Assembly (NCBI GenBank): GCA_003731675.1
Contig: RCNQ01000225.1
Location: forward strand, 1-15,511
Length of the DNA stretch: 15,511 bases
Source: Bacteroidetes/Chlorobi group bacterium ChocPot_Mid
GTDB lineage: Bacteria > Bacteroidota > Ignavibacteria > Kapaibacteriales > UBA2268
Direction: 5' to 3'
Shown here one piece after another: positions 1-10,200 of the stretch. Position 1 is the first letter of the stretch, and each line of letters starts with the position of its first letter. Position numbers and translations under genes: made by a program. The notes under the pieces were generated by a model. It ran no database searches, was not told the DNA's origin, and saw only the letters and a list, made by a program, of their open reading frames with translations.

Positions 1-1
1 A

Positions 2-1225
2 GGTGCTGGCAGAATAATTACTGTTAATAGTGGTGCTGTCGATATGCAAGGTTCTAATGCGGCTGATTATACATTGAAATTATCAAATTCTGCAAATGGT
101 GGTGTACTCAATTTAGATAATAACGGAACAGGAAATGGGATTTATCTTGAAAGTGGAGCATCAAACTATCCTTTTGTGGTAAGTTCCACAGGAAAAGTTG
201 GCATTGGGAGTACTAATCCAAACGCACAGTTAGAAATTTCTCCCACAGGAAATGATGCTATCATTATAAATCCAAATGCATCATCTTCACCAACTTACTT
301 GAAATTTTTAGATGCCGCTGGTGGAGATTTTGTTGGATTTGTTGCTCCTAATGTTATTACAACAAGTGTCGTTTGGACTTTGCCTACTTCAGATGGAACA
401 GCAGGACAAGTTTTAGCAACCAATGGTAGTGGAGCTTTAAGTTGGAGTTCTGCAGGTATTCCTGCTGGTAATGATGGATCTGTTCAATACAATAATGGTG
501 GAGTATTAGGTGGAGAAGATAACTTCTTCTGGGATGATATCAACAAGAGATTAGGTCTAAGAACAAATACACCTGATGCTACATTGAATATTGTTGGTGG
601 TACCGGAGTAAATGCACTTCATATCCGTTCAGGTCAAAATGATGGTGTTGATTACATTATGCACTTGGAGGATACAGATGGTTCCGTACAAGCAATGTAT
701 GTAGATGTCAGTGGGAATGTAGGCTTAGGGACAACAACACCAGCAGACAGACTTCACGTAAATGGTGCTGTACTAAGAGAAGGATGGTTCATGGGTTACC
801 GGGCAACTAATCTGGGTTTAGCTAGTAATGGAGACAATACAGTCCCCTGGACGGCAGAACAGCGAAAAGATAATACATATTACACTCATAATGCCAATAG
901 TGCCGATATAACAATTACCTCATCAGGATGGTACAGGATATCTTATTGTCTAAATATACAAAATACAGATGCAGGAGGAAATCGTAATACCATGAGAGGA
1001 TGGGTAACAAATAGCGGCACCGAGATTCCAGGTAGCATGTTTTGGGTGTATTCTGACGATAATAATGTGAACAGAAATTATAACAGTGGAGCCAATAGCT
1101 TTATTGCAAACTTGTCAGCAGGTTCGGTTATAAATGTACACATACAAAGTACTCGTGGTGGTGCTGGTGCTACATATAATGTATTAACAAATTCACAGAT
1201 TACTATTGAAAGAATTGACGAGTAA
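2..1225 (+). CDS. Fibre-like surface protein with VGIGT-type repeats and a C1q-like C-terminus (5' end outside window)
   Basis: The reading frame is open from base 2, so the gene begins upstream and the ATG at 44 is internal; 407 residues are visible. Three copies of the fibre repeat G-x-V/L-G-I/L-x-x-x-x-P-x-x-x-L appear: GKVGIGSTNPN at 191, KRLGLRTNTPD at 545 and GNVGLGTTTPAD at 713. Between copies 1 and 2 is the stretch with VWTLPTSDGTAGQVLATNG that is common in tail-fibre-like and Bacteroidota surface proteins. From about 785 to the stop the protein changes to a compact beta-rich block (GYRATNLG, ITITSSGWYRISY, FIANLSAGSVINVHIQS) that resembles a C1q/TNF-like jelly roll. That fold assignment is my inference from strand pattern and the 'GWYRI' and 'LSAGS' positions. 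No peptidase S74 chaperone and no T9SS sorting domain is seen at the end. It probably forms a trimeric extracellular fibre with a terminal head; its ligand is unknown. Confidence 0.75.
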   Translation, partial: GAGRIITVNSGAVDMQGSNAADYTLKLSNSANGGVLNLDNNGTGNGIYLESGASNYPFVVSSTGKVGIGSTNPNAQLEISPTGNDAIIINPNASSSPTYLKFLDAAGGDFVGFVAPNVITTSVVWTLPTSDGTAGQVLATNGSGALSWSSAGIPAGNDGSVQYNNGGVLGGEDNFFWDDINKRLGLRTNTPDATLNIVGGTGVNALHIRSGQNDGVDYIMHLEDTDGSVQAMYVDVSGNVGLGTTTPADRLHVNGAVLREGWFMGYRATNLGLASNGDNTVPWTAEQRKDNTYYTHNANSADITITSSGWYRISYCLNIQNTDAGGNRNTMRGWVTNSGTEIPGSMFWVYSDDNNVNRNYNSGANSFIANLSAGSVINVHIQSTRGGAGATYNVLTNSQITIERIDE

Positions 1226-1294
1226 ATTGATTTCTTTATTAAATTTTAATTAACGAATTTTAGATTTCTTTTGAAAAATAGATTAGACATAATT

Positions 1295-4200
1295 ATGAAA
1301 AAAAATAGGAATTGGCTTGCATTCGCATTTTTGTGGGTGATAAGCATCAATACCTATTCACAAGACGTACTCAATCTATCACCTAATGCTATTTTTTATA
1401 TTTCCCCAAATTCCAATGTTGCTGTTATGGGGAATTTAAATACATCTAATAATTCGACTTTTGAAACACACGCAGCAAACTTACTAATTACAGGCGATAT
1501 CAATAATTCAGGGAATTTTTCTAATTCAGCAACAATCACTTTAGCTGGAGACATCAACAATTCAAGTACTATTTCAACATTTGGTGGCTTGTTTTGGTTA
1601 AACGGTAACGTTAGCCAAACATTTTCCAGCCCATCTGAATTGATGATTGATGATTTAGTAGTTGATAAAAGTTCAGGAGATTTAGAGTTAAATACCGCTC
1701 TCCAAGTGGATAATAATATTTACTTAATTTCCGATAGTAAAATAGAGCTGAAAACCTTTAATTTAACTGTTGGAACAGACGGTGACATATTCTCAAATTT
1801 CAATGGTAGTTCCAGCTTTACAGCTAATAAATGTATTTCGAATAGTTCAGGAACTTTCGGTGGTGCATTAATTTACAAGATAAATGCAGGAAATCCAATT
1901 CAACAAATAAGAAATTTTCCATTAGGTACACCTGGTGTTTATACTCCTGGGAAAATTACATTGAATCATTGCACTTTTAATTCAGGAGCATATTTCGGAA
2001 TGAGAGCAATCAACAGGGAACACCCGAGAGTAGAAAAATCACCTGCCTCTTTAACAAAATATTGGAATGTGTTTTCTGATAATATTGTTGTATCTGATAA
2101 TGGAGCAGATTTAATATTTTATTATGACCCTGCTGAAGTTAATGGCAATGAAAGTGCTTTTATTGTGATGTATTATAAACCTGCATATCCAGACCCGGCA
2201 GGTTATTGGAGAATTGACCCTGGACAAACTAATCAAGTTGCATGGTGGGGTAACTATAGATTCTATACCCAAGAAACAGATTCAATTGATGGAGATTGGA
2301 CAGCAGGTGAGGAAATAGCTGCTCGGTCAACATATTATAGTAGGGCGAATGGGAAATACAATGATAAAAACACTTGGTCAAAAGATAATTTTGGAGGTCC
2401 TGTTTCAGATACATATCCGAATAAGCAATCAGATATAGTAAGAATTTCTAACAATTCTGTTACAATTACTGAACCTGTTGCATCTGCAAATTTAGTATCA
2501 GTAGAAGCTGGTGGAGAACTTGTATTTACGGGTAATAATTTTATTCATGGTGATACCGCAAGATTGATGCCAAATTCAAAAATAGTAATATCCCATGAGA
2601 ATGGTATAACTGAGTCAGGTTATGATGGAAATATTCATAGTTTGGTCAGAGATTTAAACTCAGATGTGATTTATCAATACTCAGGTACATTTACCCCTCA
2701 GAGAAGTGGTGATGGATTACCGAGTAATGTACGCTGTCTGGCGGTAGATAAACCGAACGGTAAAATCATGGAGATGAGTAAAGTAGTCGAAATCAAAGAT
2801 TCTCTTGTGATTAGAAGTGGTTCACTTGATATTGGAAGCTATTCGATAAATGGTAAAAGCAGTAATCGAAAATTTACTATGGAAAACGGTGAACTTATTG
2901 TAAGGGGAGCTTATCCTTTTAATTATGAAGCATCGGTATTTACCTCTGGTACAATTACTTTCTGGAAAGATGGAAACAATACGTACGTCAATATTCCAAG
3001 CACTATGTCAACTCCTGCCGCTGTTAACCAATATAAAAATTTGGTTATTAAAGGTAACAGGACAGGTGCAAGTGCTGTAACTTTTTCAAATGCAGGTCAA
3101 ACAGTGATTAATGGAATATTTGATATTTCAAAACTTGAATTTGACGTAGCCATTCCAAGATTTAACATGGATGGCTCCAAAATAATTTTTAATCAGAATG
3201 GAGGAATTCAGGATATACCATGTTCGCCTGGTTCAGTACCTGATTCTATTAAAAATATTGAGTATTATGATTTGACTATTTCAGGTTCTGGTGTGAAAAG
3301 ACTTAATTCTCCATTTAATCCAACATTTGTTGTAGTAAATGATTTAACTTTGGAAAGTAGCACTTTTTCATCAAACGGTTTCAATCTTGAAGTAAACCAA
3401 AATTGGACTAATATAGCAGGAGTGTTTAACCCAGGGACTGATGCTGTAATCTTTAATGCCCCAATATCTATCTATACTAACAGTATTACTTCACGAAGTA
3501 CAACTGATAACCCATTTTACAATGTTGTTATTTCAGGCTCAGGACAAATACAACCAGTTGATAATATATTAATTAATAATAACCTTAAAATCCTCGCATC
3601 TGCAAGATTAACAATGCCTTCATCTACTATTAGTCCAGTGTTAATGGATATTAAAGGTAATTGGAGGAATGAAGGTGGATTATTCACTCCCGGCAGTTCA
3701 ACTGTTACATTTTCGGGTACAACTTCACAAACCATGACAAATTTGACTGGAAATGAGAATTTTTACACTCTGAAAGTTGATAATGGTGGTCGCGGTTTAT
3801 TTGCCAATGGGGTTGGTACAACATCAAATAATGGTATTTTCGTTACACAATTTCTTGATTTGAGTGGTGGTATATTATTTATAAGGGGAAGATTTGCTCA
3901 AATAAACAACAATGTAGTTAGAAACGGCTTGAATCCAGGTCATGTTGATGGTTCTTTAAGGAGAAACATACCAACAGGAGCAACATCAAGAGTATTTGAT
4001 GTAGGATATGGTACTTCTTATACTCCAGTATTGATGGATTTCAATGGGGCTGGGGGTACAGCAGGAATTATTGATATTTTAAGTGATTCTTTGACAACTT
4101 CAACAACTCCTATATCAACAACAGGAGCCGCAATTGTTCCTGCTGGAAGCAACATAATGGATAGTAAAAATATCAGAAGGCAGTACATTGTTACAAAACC

Positions 4201-7200
4201 AACTGGTAGCACTTTCGATTTGGGAACTGCAAGAACTTACAATGCTACTCTTGGGTTTATTAGTGGGAACTCACCTGCAGGTGATGTAAGAGGAGGAGGA
4301 GATTTTAACCAATTCGATGTTAGACTTTGGACTGGTACTGCTTGGATAGGTCCAGACAGATACGGTCAACCAAGGACAGGTACGAGAACCGCTAATAGCA
4401 CTCAATTTAGCCTGTTATCAGATATTGGAACATTCATCATAGGTGAACCTGAACATTTAAGCTTTTATAGTATTGGTAACGGCAATTGGTCAACTCCAAG
4501 CAACTGGTCAACTCAACATTATTTTGGTTCACCAACTACAATAGTACCTACAAATGATGGATACATTTATATTGGCAACGGAAAAACCATAAATGTTGAA
4601 GGAAACAAGACTGTTAATGGATTTGTATGGATTGATTCTGCGGGTACTTTAATGACAGGTACAAATATATTATCTGGGACAGGCGATTTCTTCTTGCAAA
4701 AAGATGGAGCTTTAGGTATCGGTAATGAAAATGGCATCACAACTGCAGGTCCAACAGGAAATATTCAGACTGCGAACAGATTTTATAATGTCGGCACTCA
4801 CAATCGTGGTCATTTTATCTATACAGATGGGACTGATAATCAACCTACCGGTAATGGATTACCTCTTACCGTAGCCACCTTGTCTGTTAAAAAAACAGCA
4901 GGAACAAATCTTAGGATGACTAATCATATTACTATTTCCGACAGTTTATTTATTGAAAGTGGTATTTTACATGCTCGAGAACCAGCCACAGCAGTTGCAA
5001 GAAACATAGAATTAAGAGGCAATCTTAATATTGGAGCAAACGGTTTGTTTAATCCTTATCAAGGTGATTTTACATTTATCAGTGGAAATTCGCAGAATGT
5101 AACATCTTTAGTTGATATCAGTTTCTACAATTTAACACTCATTAATACTGGAGTTAATAAGAGGATCCTGTTTGTACCCACAAACGTTGGGGGTATGAGG
5201 AATGTAACAATATTAAACCAGTTACTGTTTACTCCCACAAATAGAGCTTATATTGATTTAAGCCCAAATAACAGCACAGTAACCTCTGCTCCTGTTTATA
5301 ATTCTGGAGAATGGGTAATGACAATAGACCAAGCAGCCACAGGAGTTGCTCGTCTTGGAGAAGGTCATATTTCTGGAGAATTAAGAAAATGGTTGCAATC
5401 TGGAACTTTTGCAGAAAGAATGTATGAAATCGGGCATGATAGTGCTTATACACCTTTTGCCTTTACTCTAACTAATGCAGGAGGAGTAGCAGGTTTGGTT
5501 GGTATGCAAGTTATTCCAATGGTGCATTTTTATAGTGATTTTTTAGATGATGCAGCTTATAATTATCAGCAAGCAAGAATGATTCAAAAATATTGGAGAA
5601 TGACAAGACCTGCCGAAAGCGGTTTTACACAAGGTGGAAGAACTATGGCTTTCAGAGCCAGATATCGTGACCCCAAAGATATACCCGGTGGAGCTCTTAA
5701 AAGATGTTTCGACATTACCTATTGGAAAGGTGGAGCGAATAATAATTGGCAAAGACTAAGCCCACCAAGTAATCTATTCAATGATGCATCCGCATCTGCT
5801 TGTGGTGATAGAAACATAAATGCTGGCGAAGCAACTTATAGGACTTTTGGTACTGATACATCAACAACAGCCCACAGTATTAATGGTGCTTTGAGAACAC
5901 TTGCAAATGTCAGTTTAGGTTTGGCAACAAACAACAGATTTTTACTCGGAGATTTTGTTGTTGCGCAACAAGGACCTGCAATAACTTATTATTACAGCAA
6001 GAATAACGGTCCATGGAACAGTGCTGCTACATGGGTTACAAGTAATGTTGATGACGACAATGGATATAACGGAGCCGTGAACTCTACAAACTCATGGCCC
6101 AAAAGAAGATTGGACGTTGCCAAAATTGGTAATGGTAAAACTGTTACACTGAATTGCAATATTGGCTCAGGTTATGCAGGAACAGCAGGTTCCAACAAGT
6201 TTTTCGAACAAAGATTGGGTTCTTGTATTGTCGAAAAAACTGCAGGTGGTCCTGGCAAACTTATTCTAAATACATTTCAGATGCGTGCAAGTGCTTTTGA
6301 ATTACACGACGGTGGGATCCTATCTACAGGTGCAATAGATGGTTTCCATGATGATTTAAGTAGAGGAAATATCATCAGGCAGTATGGAACAACAACAATT
6401 GCACGTGATTTCAATTATGAAAATCATAATCGAGGTAATTATGAATTTACTGCATTAGGTACCATTTCTCAAACCTATTTACAAACTTTAACAAATGAAA
6501 ATTACTGTACAGAAACTAACTATGGTAACACTGCTGGTTCAAGGTACATAAATGATATTTGGATTGATAACGGTGCTTCCTATGCAGCACCACCAGATGT
6601 TTTTTCGTATCAGAACACAGGAAATCAACGAACTGACAATTCGGCAGGTTTCAGATACTTTTGTGATACAACAATTAGATTAACAGCAGGTAATCAATAT
6701 ACGGTACGTGTAAATACAGCTGGTGCAGGTACTCCTTATTATGTTGTTATGTATTTTGATAGTGATTTTAATGGGGTATTTACAGATAATAGTCCGACTG
6801 AGGAATTTCCTGTGGGTGGTGTTGGTTTGGGAGCTTTAAATTATGCAGATATCACGTTTACAGTACCTGCAACTGCTCCAACAGGAACAACGAGGATGAG
6901 ATTTAAATTAAGACAAACAAATAGTCCAGCAACTCCCTGCCAAGATAATGGTGGAAATAATGGAGAAGCAGAAGACTATACAGTTTTCATAACACGACCT
7001 GGATATACTTGTAATCAACAAACTGGATTTGCAATTCCTGACCAGATTGCATCGGTTACCATTAACACTACAAATGCATCTTCAACTGTTACACAAACCA
7101 GTGGATTATCAATGTCCGATTCATTACTATTACAAAAAGGGACATTCATTCCAAATACATTTACAGCAGGGATAACTGATTTTACAAAGTACTCTTTCAT

Positions 7201-10200
7201 TTCTGAGAGCAGACCTTTTGTTCCCTTAACAGGAGCAACTGTTCCATCGCTTAGTGGTGGTACTCCAGATGAAGGATTTTATTTAGGTATTCCAATTGGT
7301 TTCGATTTTGCTTATCATGGGAATATTTATACTACCGTAAGTGCAAGCACTAATGGATTTTTGAGCTTTGGCACCGCCGCACCATTTCCCGCTAATGATT
7401 TGGCAAACAATGGTGGAGCCGCCCGTCCTTTGGTAGCTCCTCTATGGGACAATCTTGATTTAACATCTGGTCAGTTTTCTTACAAAACTGAAGGAATACA
7501 ACCAAACAGAACTTTTATTGCAGAATGGAATAATGTTGAATGGGATGCATCTGCAGCAGGTCCTGTCATATCATTTCAGGTAAGATTACTTGAATCAACT
7601 GGTGAAGTTGAATTCCATTATTCCCAAAAACCAGTTGCTGTAAATGCAGGAAGCGCATCAATAGGATTAACAGCAACAACAACTGGCGCTGGCAATTTTT
7701 TAAGCTTGGATGGAACCGGTGTGGCTCCTGGACTTAGTACAACTGTTTCCACAAATGTATTAACAGCTAAGCCATTGGAAGGTCAAGTTTATCGCTTTAG
7801 ACCTAAGTCAGGTGCGCTAAAATTGCAGGGAGATTTTATCAACAATTCCGCAACTTTGGCAATGGGATATGGAACCGTTGGAACAATTGAGTTCAATGGG
7901 ACTGCAAATCAAAAAATGCGAGGTAGTTTTTCTACAGATTTTTATAATGTAAACTTAAATAATCAAGGCAACAGCATTATTCTCGAAACGAATGAGAAAG
8001 TCAATAACTTATTAACTTTCAAAAGCAACAATTTCTTGGCATTAAATCAAAAGAATTTAATCTTAGGTACTGATGCAGGAGCTATATCTCCTTATTCAGG
8101 AGCATTTTCTGCAAACAGAATGATATTGTCTTCTGCAACCCCAACCGTAGGAAACGTTATTAAATTGTTTAATACAAATGCTGGACCAAAGCAATATTTC
8201 TTCCCAATAGGAGTATCAGGAGTTTATAATCCTTGTAATATCATGGTCGAAGGCACTTATAGTGGTACACCTTCGATTTCTATTGGACTCCATGCAGGTT
8301 TGCATCCTAACAGATTAAAAGATGAAATGTTATCAAAGTATTGGACACTTGATTTAGATGGGATTACAAGTGTTACTTCAAATTCATTTACTTTCAATTA
8401 CGTTGTCTCTGATGTCAATGGTAATAATGCAAGATATATTCCTGCCCTATATCAAGCCCCGCCAATTAGCGATTGGGAGATTAATGTAGGACTATTACCA
8501 AAAGCATTTCCAACACCAATTGAAGTCACAAATACACCATATATTGAAGGAGATTGGACAGCTGGTGAAGCTAACTCATTTTTCGATGGAAGAATTTTTT
8601 ATAGTAGAAATACCGGTAATTGGAATACAGGACAAAATTGGTCTAACGACAAGATTCTCAAACACCTGGGTCCTCCTTCTTCTTATTATCCATCTCAGTT
8701 ATTTGATAAGGATTCAGTTATTATTGATGGTCATACAATCGATTATAACATAGCCTATGGCAAAATAGATACTATGAAAATAGGCGGTACTCATTTAGGA
8801 ATTTCAACAGCTGGTAGAGGAATACTCGATTTTACTGGGTCAGCGATTAACAGAAGGACATTAGAAGTTAATAGAAATCTGGAAATGGATGTTGACGGAA
8901 GAATTAATAGTTCCAGTATTGCTGCAAGTGGTAGAAGAGATACATTAATTGTAAACGGGAGTATTTCAAATATTTCTGATGGCTCTCCGGGTATTGATGG
9001 TGGATTTTATCTAAACCAAGGTAATGATGATTATGTTATTTTAAAGTTTTCTGGGACTGAAAGTTCAACCGTGACAGGTGAAGGTAATTGGGGAAATCCA
9101 TTGGTTGAAGTTCATTTAGACAAAGTTGATGATTTGGCTGACACTTTAACATGTAAATCAAATTCTTTTGCTGCTGCAACTGGAACTAATCCATTTTTAT
9201 TCTATCTTCTTGGTGGTGTTCTCACTTTAAGTAAATCTTCATCAACTTTATCTTTGCCAGACCCAACATTTACATTATCGAGTGGTGCACAAGAAGTCTC
9301 TATGGAACCCGGCTCCGGTATTAATGTTACTAATGGACTGATGCAAACCAAACAAACTTTGAATACAAATGTAATTACTACCATAAATGTTGATGGTGGC
9401 ACTCTAGAAGTAGGTGACCAAGTTGATGAACATTTGTATTATCAAACAGGAACACGTGTTTCTGTTGTGAAAGGACTTCTTGACGTAGCAGGTTGTTTTG
9501 AAAAACTCTCATATAAATATGTTATTAATTGTGACATCTCACAAAATGGGGTATTCCGAGTCTTAAACAAAGGCAATACAAGCATAGCACTAAAAGGTTT
9601 CAATGTAAGCAATGAATCATCTACCTTTTCGATGAATGGGGGCAGAGTGATAGTTGCACAAAGTTCAAACGGTGCATCTAATGACTATGAAGTTAGTTCT
9701 GGTTTTGGTCTTGGCATGATTAATGGAGCTACTATCCAAATTGGTGATACAGTAATTGCACCTCCTTCTCAGAACTACAAAATAGCAGGAACAACACCAA
9801 TGTTTAATCTCCATTATGTTGGTAGTGGTTCTACAACACAAATAACTCAACAAAATCTTTATATTAAAAATAATTGGACTATTGATGATAACCATTTGGC
9901 AGAAATTAATGATAATACTATATTCTTAGGTGGTAATTTATTTAACTATGGTATTCTGAATATGCATACAGCTGCCTTAACTACTGATGCAAGACAGTTA
10001 GTCCTAACAGGTTCAAGCAATACACAAACACTATATAATGAAGATGTTGGTGGTCTTGAACTATACAATCTTAAAATCGATAAACCAAGTGGATTAGTTT
10101 TATTAGGCAATGATAACTCTTATTTAATAGTACGAAATACTTTGGAATTTTCATTAAATAATCAAGCAATAATAAACGCCCGCACGAACTCTCAATATGT

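Larger units (their letters stand above)
5987..8596 (+). repeat. Giant protein module 3 (longest, carries two nested domains)
   Basis: Header YYYSKNNGPWNSAATW at residue 1565, then AKIGNGKTVTLN and RGNYEFTALGTISQ. The module is then broken by a GEVED domain, resumes with NQQTGFAIPDQIASVTI and SDSLLLQKGTF, is broken again by a second domain, and resumes with ALKLQGDFINN, FYNVNL, FFPIGVSGVYNP, LSKYWTLD and GDWTAGE. About 870 residues; without the insertions it would be close to module 2 in length. Confidence 0.7.

Noticed and set aside
2..1225. Prophage tail fibre
   Set aside because: VGIGT repeats are shared with phage fibres, but no other phage gene is present and the neighbours are ordinary envelope genes, so a cellular surface fibre is more likely.
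1271..1294. TTG start for the giant gene, giving 8 extra residues
   Set aside because: The extra residues MKNRLDII precede a proper signal peptide that starts at the ATG at 1295; a start at 1271 would put a spurious extension before it.
1226..1294. Terminator or promoter between the fibre gene and the giant gene
   Set aside because: Only A/T-only self-complementary runs (TTAATTAA) are present; there is no GC stem with a T tail and no TAnnTTTG box at a useful distance.
8520..8753. 77-residue plus-strand frame inside the giant gene
   Set aside because: It is out of frame within clearly conserved module sequence including the header at 8597, with no start signal or domain features.
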